The translations under genes and the position numbers were made by a program. From NCBI GenBank assembly GCA_009885955.1, contig VFJS01000054.1:62001-126000 (forward strand): a stretch of 64,000 nt of DNA, given 5' to 3'. The notes beneath the pieces were generated by a model that was not told the origin of the DNA, did no database searches, and saw only the letters and a list, made by a program, of their open reading frames with translations. Below, piece after piece: positions 8,197 through 17,460 of the stretch (position 1 is the stretch's first letter; each line of letters opens with the position of its first letter). Source of the stretch: Spirochaetia bacterium. GTDB lineage: Bacteria > Spirochaetota > UBA4802 > UBA5550.

Positions 8197-9057
8197 TTAC
8201 AGCCCCTTTTCCGACAGTAATTTTCTTGGATCAACCTGGTGTTTCATAAACCAGGAACCTGCATTGCCGCTTCCGAGGGCAAGCCCGATGAGCTCGGAAA
8301 AATAAAAAATGGGAATGTATATCTCCCTGGAAAATTGCCTTGAAACCTCATCCTCCCTTGTATCCAGGTTGGACTGGCACATGGGGCATGAGGTTACAAG
8401 GCACTCCGCCCCCGATTCCGCGGCCATATCCAGAATCCTGTTCACCTGATCCCTGACAATGTCGGTCCTCGTGATGGCAAGGCTCCCCCCGCAGCAGAAG
8501 GTCTTGAATGTCCAGGGTATGATCTCGGCCCCCAGGGCAGCCAGTATCTTCTCCATGCTCTGGGGATTGTCATGATCCGGGGCATCGGTAATTTTCGGAG
8601 GGCGGAGGGACATGCACCCGTAATAGGCCGCTATCTTCATGCCCTTCAGGGGCTTCACCAGCTTTTTCTCCATGGCCTCGAGAACAGTGCTCCCGGATAA
8701 AAGTGCTGTCATGTCAATAATGTTAATGGAACCGCGGAAGGTGCTCATGCCTTTGTATTTTTCATTGCTCAGAGCGTTTTTCTCTGCGAACTTCAGTCGG
8801 CTGAAACAGCCGGAACAGGGAACCACAAGGTCCATGCCGGTCTTTTCGGCAATCTCAAGATTCCTTGCAGCCAGCAGGAAAGAGGCTTTTTCATCCAGGC
8901 AGTGCGCTGATGTGGCACCGCAGCAGTTCCAGTCCCTGATTTCGTTCAGTTGAATATCAAGCATGGAACATATCTCTTTCAGGGATTCATTATACTCCGC
9001 AGCCGTACTCTCAAGGGAACATCCCGGATAATATCCTACCTTCATTTTTTTCTCCAT
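8197..9057 (-). CDS. hdrB: Heterodisulfide reductase subunit B-like protein
   Basis: A 286-residue HdrB-family protein. Two CCG domains are intact: PGCSLES...NCCGATSAHC with C-x2-C (CSGC) in the first half, and YGCMSLRPP...FCCGGSL with CPMC in the second. In methanogens such domains bind the non-cubane [4Fe-4S] clusters of the disulfide-reducing site. In MetFV-associated complexes of acetogens the true substrate of HdrB is unsettled. It lies between hdrC and the small hdrA piece, nine bases after hdrC. The family call is firm, the substrate is unknown. Confidence 0.93.
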   Translation of the reverse strand: MEKKMKVGYYPGCSLESTAAEYNESLKEICSMLDIQLNEIRDWNCCGATSAHCLDEKASFLLAARNLEIAEKTGMDLVVPCSGCFSRLKFAEKNALSNEKYKGMSTFRGSINIIDMTALLSGSTVLEAMEKKLVKPLKGMKIAAYYGCMSLRPPKITDAPDHDNPQSMEKILAALGAEIIPWTFKTFCCGGSLAITRTDIVRDQVNRILDMAAESGAECLVTSCPMCQSNLDTREDEVSRQFSREIYIPIFYFSELIGLALGSGNAGSWFMKHQVDPRKLLSEKGL

Positions 9058-9066
9058 AAACCACTG

Positions 9067-9579
9067 CTAATTAATTATTTTTTTGAATATTTTCTTTATA
9101 TCTCTCATTCCTTTAATCTTATGGGGAAACAGTTTTATTTTGCCTTTTTTATACATATCGTAACCCAGCTTGAGGTCATCAAAGAAATTACCGGATTTTA
9201 ATTTATATTTACCGAGCATCCCTAATTCATGGACCCTTCCATAGGATTTAATGGAGCTCATGAATGCTGAATGGAATAGATAAACATTCTTTCCGGCAGG
9301 CTTAAATCCTTCTCTCACGCATTCCTGCCGCAGCGCGTCCATGATGTGCGCGATATCTATCTCATTGGGGCATCTTGTGGTGCATGTTTCGCAGGAGGCG
9401 CATACCCAGATGGTTTCGCTGGAGAGAAGTTTCTCCTTCATCCCGAAATGTATCATCCTGATTATTACTGCCGGGGGAAAATCCATATACTGCGCGAAGG
9501 GACAGCCGGAGGAGCATTTCTGGCACTGGTAGCACCGGTAAATTTCGTTTCCCGTAAGTTCAGCAATCCTTTCAATCAT
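9067..9579 (-). CDS. hdrC: Heterodisulfide reductase subunit C-like ferredoxin
   Basis: A protein of about 170 residues with two [4Fe-4S] motifs, CYQCQKCSSGCP near residue 17 and CASCETCTTRCP near 60, followed by a helical C-terminal half rich in lysine. HdrC carries electrons from HdrA to HdrB. I chose the ATG at 9579, five bases after GGAAGG; a GTG two codons upstream overlaps that ribosome-binding site. It is the first hdr gene of the run. A dispersed repeat (9656-9747) separates it from the metF paralogue upstream. Confidence 0.92.
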   Translation of the reverse strand: MIERIAELTGNEIYRCYQCQKCSSGCPFAQYMDFPPAVIIRMIHFGMKEKLLSSETIWVCASCETCTTRCPNEIDIAHIMDALRQECVREGFKPAGKNVYLFHSAFMSSIKSYGRVHELGMLGKYKLKSGNFFDDLKLGYDMYKKGKIKLFPHKIKGMRDIKKIFKKIIN

Positions 9580-9655
9580 GGTCACCTTCCCTATTAAAAT
9601 CAGATATATCCATTATTTTCGAAAAACATACTTACTCTTTTCAGCATAAACCCTC

Positions 9656-9747
9656 TGCCCTCACCCGAGCGAGCCTGTCGGCCGCTCACCCTCTCCCGTT
9701 GAAACGGGAGAGGGTGGTCGAGCGACAGCGATGACCGGGTGAGGGCA
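9656..9747. repeat. Dispersed repeat with TGCCCTCACCC ends (copy B)
   Basis: A 92-bp element with ends TGCCCTCACCC (9656-9666) and GGGTGAGGGCA (9737-9747). A strong internal hairpin, ACCCTCTCCCGTT with its complement around a short GAA loop, lies near 9688-9715. It sits between the metF paralogue and hdrC, both on the minus strand, and could weaken or stop read-through between them. Confidence 0.8.
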
Positions 9748-9774
9748 TTTTATGTAAAAAAACAATTACCGGTT

Positions 9775-10650
9775 CTATATCCCGATCGCCTCAAGAAAAA
9801 CCGGGAGCTTCATCTCCCATCCCAGGGGTATGATGACCACTCCCTGGCAGATTTCCCTGAGCCCTGATATTATTTCCGATGTGATGGCAATGCTCTCGAG
9901 CTGTTTGTCTCCGGCCCGCTGGAGCCTTTCTATGATTAACTCGGGTACATTGATATTGGCCACGTGCTTGTTGATGAACCTCGCTGTGGCTACAGACTTC
10001 AGTAGAATCAGTTCCGATAACACCGGAATGTTCGAATGATCCCTTACTTTTTTCACGAATTTTCCATACCTTTCAAGATCAAAAACCGCCGGGGTTATAA
10101 AATAATCGACCCCTCCATTTACAGCCTCATCCATTCGCCTTAATTCAGCATCCATTGCGTCTCCCGTAAAGCTTGAATTCAGGGAGGTGCCCATATGAAA
10201 AGAAGGGGCGCCGGTGAGTTTATTGCCTGTGAAGTCAAATCCATCCTGCATCTTTTTTGCAATGGCCACCAGCCCGTCAGAGCCTGTTTCATAAACCTCT
10301 TTCCCTTTCGGGTGATCTCCAGAGGTGATGTCTTCTCCATCGGTTATGTAAATATTTTTTATCCCCAGGGACACTGCGCCTAAAAGTTCACCCTGAAGAG
10401 CAAGGACGTTCCTGTCCCTGCAGGAAAAATTACACAGAACATCATAACCGTTTGCAATTAATTCACAGGAGGCGGCGATGGATCCCATGCGCATAACGGC
10501 CCCTTGCATATCGGTGACATAAAGGGCATCTACCCTGTTTCTTACGAGCCCGGCTATTGAATGGAACTCTGTAAAATCTGTTCCTTTCGGCGGATTTATT
10601 TCACTGAGATAGACAAATTTGCCGCTTTTCAGTTTTTCAATTATATTCAT
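9775..10650 (-). CDS. Second MetF-like methylene-tetrahydrofolate reductase
   Basis: A 291-residue MetF-family barrel. Visible features: SEINPPKGTD at the N-terminus, CRDRN near 95, ITDGED near 125, and the C-terminal segment SIAITSEIISGLREICQGV. The ATG at 10650 is preferred because AGGAGC lies six bases upstream and the protein then begins as the family does. It differs clearly from the edge metF (for example ITDGED in place of CLSGDH), so it is a paralogue and not a recent copy. It lies between the histidine kinase gene and hdrC on the same strand, and no second metV accompanies it. Confidence 0.85.
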   Translation of the reverse strand: MNIIEKLKSGKFVYLSEINPPKGTDFTEFHSIAGLVRNRVDALYVTDMQGAVMRMGSIAASCELIANGYDVLCNFSCRDRNVLALQGELLGAVSLGIKNIYITDGEDITSGDHPKGKEVYETGSDGLVAIAKKMQDGFDFTGNKLTGAPSFHMGTSLNSSFTGDAMDAELRRMDEAVNGGVDYFITPAVFDLERYGKFVKKVRDHSNIPVLSELILLKSVATARFINKHVANINVPELIIERLQRAGDKQLESIAITSEIISGLREICQGVVIIPLGWEMKLPVFLEAIGI

Positions 10651-10681
10651 ATATGCTCCTTGAACATTCTCCTGATAATAA

Positions 10682-12583
10682 TTAATGTATAGGCAGTTCA
10701 ATAATAAAAGACGTACCGACACCGATTTCACTCTTTACATTTATCGTTCCGCCGTGATCCTTGATTATCCCATATGACATGCTGAGCCCGAGGCCGGTCC
10801 CCTTCCCAACTTCTTTTGTAGTGAAAAAGGGATCAAAAATTTTCTGTTTAATATCATCGGGAATCCCTGTACCTGTATCGGAAAAAATAATTTCTGTCTT
10901 TTTACCATCAAAACGGGTTTTAATGGTGAATACCCCCTTTTCATTCATGGCGTCTATGGCATTCTGAGTTAAATTGATGAAGACCTGCTTAAGCCTGGCG
11001 CTGTCGCATTTTACGAAGGGGAGTGTGTTATCATAATCCCTTATAATTTTGATATTATAAAATACCGGCTGGTTTTCAAAAAGGTGCAATCCCTGTTCCA
11101 GGAGTTCGTTTATGTCAACATTCGACATCATGTTCCCGGTCTGACGGGAAAATTCCAGAAGCCCCTTTACAATATTTTTACACCTTTTTGCTTCAGAGGC
11201 GATCCTCTTCAGATCTTCCCCTTTCTCATTATCGCTGCCAAGCTCCTCCAGAAGTAAATCAGTATAGATCATGATCCCGCCCAGGGGATTGTTTATTTCA
11301 TGGGCTATCCCGGCTGCAAGCTTCCCCAGGGAGGACATTTTTTCCGACTGGAAGAGCTTCATCTGGATATCCTCAAGCTCCTTCTGCATTTTCTTTTTCC
11401 CGCGGAGGTCATAAAAAATACCCATTGACGCCACTTCGTCCCCGTTTTTATCATAAATTATGGATGCCGATAAATTACTCGGTATTTCATTCCCATCCTT
11501 GTCAACAATGATAGATTCCGATGTTTCCATCTTCCCGACTCCTCCGTAATCATTGCTTCTCAGCATCATCATGACTTCCCTAGCGTGGCCGGGTTTGTAT
11601 ATCTTTGAGATATGGATATTATTCTTGGCCTCCTCAGCGGTATAGCCCAGGAGTTTCTCTGCTGCCTCATTGAAAATTATGATCTTCCCCTTTATATCCG
11701 ATGCAATGATGCAGTCAGCCGAGCTGTTAATGAGGCTTTTCAGGAAGACGTTTGTCTGCTTAAAATCATCCTGAAGCTTTATTTCCTTGGTAATATTGCG
11801 TAGATATACATACAGGTTATACTCAAACTTCTTTACGCCCGATTTAGCAATGCACATCTCCACGGCATTGAGGTTCTCTTTTCCGAAGATAAAGTGGCTC
11901 TCGGAATAACAACTCACCGTATTGTAGTCCTTAATCTCCCTTGTGATGGCCTCAATGAATAAAACAGCTTTTTTATTATTGAGGAACTCCCTGAAATCTG
12001 TGCCACAGATTTTATCCATGGGGAGCCCCAGAAGTTCCGCAGCCGCATTATTTGCAAAGGTGATTTTAAAATCTTCACCAAACATGAAAATTCCCACGTC
12101 TGCAAGTTGAACTATTTCCATGAATACTGAATTTATCCCATCATCGATCATATTATACACATTGCTGTCGGTATGAAAAATTTCTAAAACTGCATGTTTC
12201 ATACCTTCATATTCCTCTTTTAAAAGACTGACCCTTACATTATCATCCCTTAGACATGTTTTTGCTGTTTTACTGATATCATGCGGCATACCTGTCTTAT
12301 GTATATCATATATAAGACAATCCTTCCAGTTATTCTTATGAACACAGGAAAAATAATCATAGCATTTATTGTTTAAAAAATTTTCTCTATCCTCATTAAA
12401 ATATTTTTTTGCCGATACATTCATGTACTGAATAAAAAAATTTTCGGATACTATTATTATTGGATTTACCAGATTGTCGAAGACACTAAAATCCGGATTA
12501 TGATAATTAGTATTAATAGAAGGTTTCAATTCTCTGTTGATAGAATTTTGAACAGTTTTATTATTTTTTTTATAAATTCCCAT
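10682..12583 (-). CDS. PAS-domain sensor histidine kinase (soluble)
   Basis: A 633-residue kinase with no clear membrane segment, so probably cytoplasmic. Three PAS-like sensor segments occupy about 25-410. The HisKA domain follows with the phosphoacceptor in LAAGIAHEINNPLGG near 430, then the ATPase domain with NLTQNAIDAM (N box), DTGTGIP (G1) and GKGTGLGLSMSYGI (G2). No response-regulator gene is adjacent, so its partner is elsewhere. Only 31 bp separate it from the metF paralogue downstream, so it may share a transcript with the redox operon; a redox or gas signal would fit PAS domains but is not shown. Confidence 0.92.
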   Translation of the reverse strand: MGIYKKNNKTVQNSINRELKPSINTNYHNPDFSVFDNLVNPIIIVSENFFIQYMNVSAKKYFNEDRENFLNNKCYDYFSCVHKNNWKDCLIYDIHKTGMPHDISKTAKTCLRDDNVRVSLLKEEYEGMKHAVLEIFHTDSNVYNMIDDGINSVFMEIVQLADVGIFMFGEDFKITFANNAAAELLGLPMDKICGTDFREFLNNKKAVLFIEAITREIKDYNTVSCYSESHFIFGKENLNAVEMCIAKSGVKKFEYNLYVYLRNITKEIKLQDDFKQTNVFLKSLINSSADCIIASDIKGKIIIFNEAAEKLLGYTAEEAKNNIHISKIYKPGHAREVMMMLRSNDYGGVGKMETSESIIVDKDGNEIPSNLSASIIYDKNGDEVASMGIFYDLRGKKKMQKELEDIQMKLFQSEKMSSLGKLAAGIAHEINNPLGGIMIYTDLLLEELGSDNEKGEDLKRIASEAKRCKNIVKGLLEFSRQTGNMMSNVDINELLEQGLHLFENQPVFYNIKIIRDYDNTLPFVKCDSARLKQVFINLTQNAIDAMNEKGVFTIKTRFDGKKTEIIFSDTGTGIPDDIKQKIFDPFFTTKEVGKGTGLGLSMSYGIIKDHGGTINVKSEIGVGTSFIIELPIH

Positions 12584-12732
12584 TGATTGCTTTACAAATC
12601 GGGCGATCCCCCATTATCATAAGGCCATTACATTTAATAAAGTCAAGCACTTTACAAAAAAAATCAACATTGAAAAATTTAATACTGATTATAAAAAACT
12701 TATAAATTATTAAAAACATATGAAGCGCAGGA

Positions 12733-13251
12733 TTATTGTAATTTTGAAAATCTATCCAGTAGTATATTTAGCAATTCATCGACGTCGCATTTGAGAGCGA
12801 CACAGGATATTATAACCGGTGTTCCATAGAGTCGGTAATTGGCTGACATGAGTTTTTCACGGATGCCGCTTCCCAACCCGATTGCTTCATCGGGATTGTC
12901 TACAAATATTCCTATGAGTTTCGTGTCATGTATTTTAATAAGTTCAAATCGCCTGATATTTTTCCAATAGATAAATGACATGGTTTCACTTGAATCGTCC
13001 CGAATCCCCTCTCTGTCTATGATAAGTCCTGACCTTTTGCCGGTTACTCGGTAGAATCCATAGACGCTGCAAAACAAAAAAAATAGTATGATAAATATAG
13101 ATATGCCTTTAATGGTAGCAGGATGGTATCTGACCTGATGTTTGGATTTATGAAAAAGCCAGAATCCGATTCCAATGAAAATGATTGATGCAGATATTAT
13201 AAAGTATAAGCTGCATTTACTTGTTTCAATTATGATGGGGTCATTCAGCAT
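12733..13251 (-). CDS. STM3941-like two-helix membrane protein
   Basis: A 172-residue protein with two hydrophobic segments near residues 13-32 and 47-68, then a soluble domain with a PH-like pattern and the ending GTPVIISCVALKCDVDELLNIL. This ending and the overall plan resemble the STM3941 family of uncharacterised bacterial proteins. The function is unknown. It lies 57 bp after tex on the same strand and may be transcribed with it. Confidence 0.6.
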   Translation of the reverse strand: MLNDPIIIETSKCSLYFIISASIIFIGIGFWLFHKSKHQVRYHPATIKGISIFIILFFLFCSVYGFYRVTGKRSGLIIDREGIRDDSSETMSFIYWKNIRRFELIKIHDTKLIGIFVDNPDEAIGLGSGIREKLMSANYRLYGTPVIISCVALKCDVDELLNILLDRFSKLQ

Positions 13252-13308
13252 TGGAATCTGATTTTATTCGCAAAGATTATCATAAAGTTGATTTCCAAAA
13301 CCCTTCAA

Positions 13309-15603
13309 TTATTTAATAATATTTTTAAGTATCCCGAAAGGCCTGGGTGCCGGGGCAGATTTTTCCTGCACCCCCTTTTTTATTATAGAATCTTCTGGTA
13401 ACCTTCCTTTATTTCCTGACCTTTTGTTTTCCCCAATATTTTCAGGCCCTCTCTTATATTCCTTTCTTTCGGCAACCGGCGATTTCATGGAAAGGCCGAT
13501 ACGCTTACGTCCAGGGTCAACATCAAGCACAGTCACCATGACCTTCTGCTGCACCTTGACGGCTGCATGTGGATTGGGAACATAATTGTCCGATAGATTG
13601 CTGATGTGCACAAGCCCGTCCTGATGTACCCCGATATCCACGAATGCTCCGAAGGCAGTGACATTTGTTACCACTCCGGGCAGCCTCATCCCGGGCGCAA
13701 GGTCGCCAATTGAATGGACGCTCTCGGAAAAATTAAAAAGCTCAAATTCTTTCCTCGGGTCTCTTCCCGGCTTCGCTAGTTCCAGCTGTATATCTGTAAG
13801 GGTGGGCATGCCAACCCCTGGGGCGACATATTTCTTTAGATCGATTTTTGCTCTGAGCTCGCTTTTTTGCACAAGGTCAATCACATTGCACGACAGATCT
13901 TTTGCCATGGCCTCGACAATGTGGTATGCCTCAGGGTGCACCGAGCTTGCGTCAAGGGGATTTTCTGCGTTGCGGATGCGGAGAAATCCGGCTGCCTGTT
14001 CAAAAGTCTTCGGCCCCATACCCGGCACTTTGCGGAGCTGTTCCCTTGATGAGAATGGGCCGGAACCTGTCCTGTATTTAACAATGGCATCTGCCATCCT
14101 GGCAGAAAGGCCTGAAACATGGGAAAGGAGTTCGCCGCTGGCCGTGTTTACCTCAACACCCACGGCATTGACACAGCTTTTCACAACATCCTCCAGAGAT
14201 TTCTGAAGTTCCTTCTGGTCGACGTCATGCTGATACTGTCCCACACCGATTGCCTTTGGGTCTATCTTTACCAGTTCGGCCAGGGGGTCCATGAGGCGGC
14301 GGCCTATGGAAACCGCGCCCCTGACTGTTACGTCCTGATCCGGGAATTCCCTTCGGGCAATATCCGAGGCCGAATACACCGACGCGCCGCTTTCATTCAC
14401 CATCGTGATGACAACATTCTCAAGCCCGATGCCCCTGCAGAACGACAGGGTTTCACGCCCGCCTGTTCCGTTACCCACTGCTACTGCCTCGATTTTATAT
14501 TTTGCACAAAGTTCTTTGACCCTCCCCGCGCTTTCTTCAATTTTATTATGCGGTTCAAGGGGATAAATAGCCTCATGGTGTAGCAGGGTCCCCTGCCTGC
14601 TGAGGCACGCCAGTTTGCATCCTGTGCGCAATCCGGGGTCAACTGCCAGAATTGCCTTTTCACCAAGCGGCGAGGCCAGAAGCAGTTCACGGATATTTTC
14701 AGCAAAGACCCTTATCGCTTCATCATCAGCCCTTTTTTTGCATAGGTTGCGGAGCTCGGTTTCCATTGATGGGCCCATGAGACGCCTGTAACTATCCAGC
14801 ACAGCCAGGCTTACCTGTTCCGTAGAAGCGCCGCTGCCATTTCTAAAAAAGCGATCAAGAATCTTCACTGCAATTTCATCCTCAGGCATAAAGTGGTCCG
14901 ATAAAAATCCTTCCCCGGCTCCACGCAGTACAGCCAGCACTCGATGGGACGGCGCCTGCGATGCCGGTTCGGACCAGTCAAAATAATCGCGGTATTTCGC
15001 GGCATCTTTTTCTTTGCCTTTCACCAGCGTCGAGGAGAGGCAGCCGTCTTTTTTAAATATTTCACGCATGGACTCCCGGGCCCCTGCGTTTTCATTTATC
15101 CATTCAGCCATGATGTCGCGGGCACCCTCAAGGGCATCTTCAATTGTGGCTACGCCTTTTTCCCCGTTTACAAAAGCAAGGGCCGTTTTTTCCAGATCAA
15201 TGGCTTCCTGAGAAAAAATTACTGCTGCCAGCGGTTCCAGCCCTTTTTCTTTTGCAATCATTCCCCTTGTCCTGCGCTTTGGACGATAAGGGAGATATAT
15301 GTCCTCGAGCTTTGCCAGAGTTTCAGCTGTCATCACGGCCTGTTCAAGTTCCGGAGTCAGCTTCTCCTGTCCCTTCAATGATTTGATTATAGCTTCCCGG
15401 CGTTTGTCGAGTTCCTCCAGCTGTTCCAGGCGATCGCGTATGGCAATAATAGCGACTTCATCAAGATTGCCCGTGGCCTCCTTGCGGTACCTTGCGATAA
15501 AAGGTACTGTGGCATCTTCGGCCAGGAGAGCGGCAACCGCCTGTATCTGTTTCGGGGATATCCCCAGTTCTTTGCTTATGATGGAAATGTTTTTTGTGTC
15601 CAA
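13309..15603 (-). CDS. tex: Tex, RNA-binding transcription accessory protein
   Basis: A 764-residue Tex protein, the usual full length. Order: helical N-terminal Tex domain with PFIARYRKEATG near 33, YqgF-like RNase H-fold domain starting at AILAVDPGLRTGCK near 320, helix-hairpin-helix segments around VPGMGPKTFEQAAGFLRI, and a C-terminal S1 domain (GVVTNVTAFGAFVDIGVHQD near 650) followed by a short basic tail. Tex binds nucleic acid and is linked to transcription and RNA turnover. The start is a TTG at 15601-15603 with GAGG nine bases upstream. Confidence 0.96.
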   Translation of the reverse strand: MDTKNISIISKELGISPKQIQAVAALLAEDATVPFIARYRKEATGNLDEVAIIAIRDRLEQLEELDKRREAIIKSLKGQEKLTPELEQAVMTAETLAKLEDIYLPYRPKRRTRGMIAKEKGLEPLAAVIFSQEAIDLEKTALAFVNGEKGVATIEDALEGARDIMAEWINENAGARESMREIFKKDGCLSSTLVKGKEKDAAKYRDYFDWSEPASQAPSHRVLAVLRGAGEGFLSDHFMPEDEIAVKILDRFFRNGSGASTEQVSLAVLDSYRRLMGPSMETELRNLCKKRADDEAIRVFAENIRELLLASPLGEKAILAVDPGLRTGCKLACLSRQGTLLHHEAIYPLEPHNKIEESAGRVKELCAKYKIEAVAVGNGTGGRETLSFCRGIGLENVVITMVNESGASVYSASDIARREFPDQDVTVRGAVSIGRRLMDPLAELVKIDPKAIGVGQYQHDVDQKELQKSLEDVVKSCVNAVGVEVNTASGELLSHVSGLSARMADAIVKYRTGSGPFSSREQLRKVPGMGPKTFEQAAGFLRIRNAENPLDASSVHPEAYHIVEAMAKDLSCNVIDLVQKSELRAKIDLKKYVAPGVGMPTLTDIQLELAKPGRDPRKEFELFNFSESVHSIGDLAPGMRLPGVVTNVTAFGAFVDIGVHQDGLVHISNLSDNYVPNPHAAVKVQQKVMVTVLDVDPGRKRIGLSMKSPVAERKEYKRGPENIGENKRSGNKGRLPEDSIIKKGVQEKSAPAPRPFGILKNIIK

Positions 15604-15672
15604 TTGGTTATTCCTCAGGTAGAATGATTTTTATTGAGATTTTCAGGGCGATTTTATGGAAGAAACATGCAA

Positions 15673-16143
15673 TCATTTTCTATGATACACAGTAAGTCCC
15701 TTGATAAATTTTTTAACAATCTGATCGCCGCAGACTTTATAGTTTTTTTGACCTTTCTTTCTGAATAAAGCCGACAGTTCAGGTTTCGTGATTTCGTATT
15801 CGGCAAGCCTGAACATCTCAAACATATCATGTTCCTTGAAAGCAAGCGCGATTCTTAATTTTTTTAATATCATATTGTTTGATAGTGTAACTTCAGTTTT
15901 AATAGCAGGTACGGAATCAGGTGTTTCTTTTTTTCCTCTTTTCAGAATAATCAATCCATCAAGGAAAAGTCCAAGTACCGTATCACTGGTTTCAACATAT
16001 CCTTCATCCTCTTCTCTCTTTATGATGTCAGGAATCGAGGATTCAGAAATATCATGTCCGGCAAGTTTAAAGATGCCGGACATATCTGAATCACTGAAGT
16101 CAAAAGCGTATCTTAATCTTCGCAATATATCATTATGTTCCAT
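15673..16143 (-). CDS. DUF1456 (YehS-like) protein
   Basis: A 156-residue protein made of two related halves, each starting with N-x-IL-x-(R/K)-LR-x-A and containing a (D/E)-M segment, which is the repeat structure of DUF1456. It is similar to E. coli YehS in length and plan. The function is unknown. It starts 14 bp after the RRM protein gene, so the two are probably co-transcribed. Confidence 0.85.
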   Translation of the reverse strand: MEHNDILRRLRYAFDFSDSDMSGIFKLAGHDISESSIPDIIKREEDEGYVETSDTVLGLFLDGLIILKRGKKETPDSVPAIKTEVTLSNNMILKKLRIALAFKEHDMFEMFRLAEYEITKPELSALFRKKGQKNYKVCGDQIVKKFIKGLTVYHRK

Positions 16144-16157
16144 GCGTCTTATTCCTG

Positions 16158-17105
16158 TCAGTCTTTATCCCGACGGCTGATCCGTTTGTTGTATCCAGCG
16201 CCGGTACGCGGTTTTGATTTTGAAAAATAACCAGAACTTTTTTGCTTCGAATTTCCCGATGGACCCTCTTTTATCCGGGACCTCGGCGGTCCTGATCTAT
16301 TACCTGAGTAATCTCTTGGCGGACTATTCTCCCGGCCCGGGTGACTTTCTTCCGGCCTGAAATTCGATTTCGGTTTTGGATATCTGCCATAGCCTGAATT
16401 TTCATCATTACGGGATGACTTTCCGAAGTATGCCGTTTTTTTCGGAGCCCATTCTTTCTTCGGTTGTCCAGGCGATGAAAATCTCTCTTTTGAAAATTTT
16501 CTATCAGCCTGCTTCCCTTGCCCCGATGTTTTCTCCCTGTTTCTTAAATCAGCATAGGGTTTCCGTGATCCTTCGTAACCAGAATTTTTGTCATCGCGTC
16601 TTGAACTGCCTGAAGCTGGTTTTTTCGGAGCCCATTCTTTCTTCGGAGTCCATTCTTTCTTCGGTTGTTCAGACGATGAAAATCTCTCTTTTGAAAATTT
16701 TCTATCAGCCTGCTTCCCTTCCCCCGATGTTTTTTCCCTGTTTCTTGAATCAGAATTGGACTTCCGTGATCTTTCGTGAGGGAAATTTTCTTTATCCGTA
16801 TCTACGCCTGGTTTAGGTTTAGAGAACTTTTCTACACGCTCATGATACCTTTTCTTTGTTAAAGATTTTGCCTTACCGGCTTTCATCTTAAGACTTATGC
16901 GGATCTCACGGTCTTTGTACTTTATTCCATCGAGTTTAAGAATAGCCTCATCAGCTTCTTTCTCTTCTGACATCTCAGCAAAGGCGTAACCTTTTTTATT
17001 GCGCATTTTTATTGTTAACACAGTGCCGTAAACTGACAAAAGGGTTTTAACTTCCTCCTCAGTTACCGCAAAGTCTAAATTTCCAATGAATAATTCATTT
17101 CTCAC
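16158..17105 (-). CDS. RRM-domain RNA-binding protein with long basic low-complexity tail
   Basis: A 315-residue protein. Residues 1-75 form one RNA-recognition motif with RNP2 LFIGNLDF and RNP1 KGYAFAEM. The rest is a charged, Lys/Arg/Ser/Gly-rich tail, likely disordered, containing a 67-residue module present twice (the 201-bp DNA period is noted separately). The start is GTG at 17103-17105, giving MRNELFIGN, with AGAGG upstream. Small bacterial RRM proteins bind RNA and are often cold-inducible; the tail would add non-specific RNA affinity. The long AT-rich region upstream may hold its promoter and leader. Confidence 0.9.
   Translation of the reverse strand: MRNELFIGNLDFAVTEEEVKTLLSVYGTVLTIKMRNKKGYAFAEMSEEKEADEAILKLDGIKYKDREIRISLKMKAGKAKSLTKKRYHERVEKFSKPKPGVDTDKENFPHERSRKSNSDSRNREKTSGEGKQADRKFSKERFSSSEQPKKEWTPKKEWAPKKPASGSSRRDDKNSGYEGSRKPYADLRNREKTSGQGKQADRKFSKERFSSPGQPKKEWAPKKTAYFGKSSRNDENSGYGRYPKPKSNFRPEESHPGRENSPPRDYSGNRSGPPRSRIKEGPSGNSKQKSSGYFSKSKPRTGAGYNKRISRRDKD
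16451..16771 (-). repeat. In-frame duplicated segment within the RRM protein gene
   Basis: Bases 16451-16570 and 16652-16771 are 120-bp direct repeats with a period of 201 bp (67 codons). By eye they differ at about nine positions. A shorter local duplication (ATTCTTTCTTCGGAG-type) near 16630-16660 gives the repeated KKEW-x-PKK motif. The pattern suggests recent tandem duplication in the tail. Confidence 0.85.
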
Positions 17106-17460
17106 AAGTTACCTCTTACAATTTTTTAGTATTTCAATCAAACAAAATATTTATTGTTATATCATCGTTTAAAATTTTTTCCTGATATTTCAATATCATT
17201 CAGGAGTATTGCGGCAAAGGGAAGATTCTGAATATCAGATACAAGTATTTCAATTTTAGTGAAAATACAGAAATTTAAGAACGAAAATGATGAAACAGAA
17301 TTCTTGAATAATAATGACTGGTCAGACATCACTCTGAATGGAATTTACACAAATAAATGAAAAAAAAGCCCCCGGAAATCATAAAAAAAATCAATCGTAT
17401 TATCAATATTCCAAAGTCTTTTCAGAAATTTATTTGCCAGGCAATTTTTAGGCCCATACT
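17106..17460. other. AT-rich intergenic region upstream of the RRM gene
   Basis: 355 bp without a supported gene. It contains an imperfect dyad CCTGATAT...ATATCATTCAGG near 17191-17215 and several A/T runs. It is the leader and promoter side of the RRM gene and the 3' side of the HEAT-repeat gene. I see no clear terminator or riboswitch. Confidence 0.5.
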
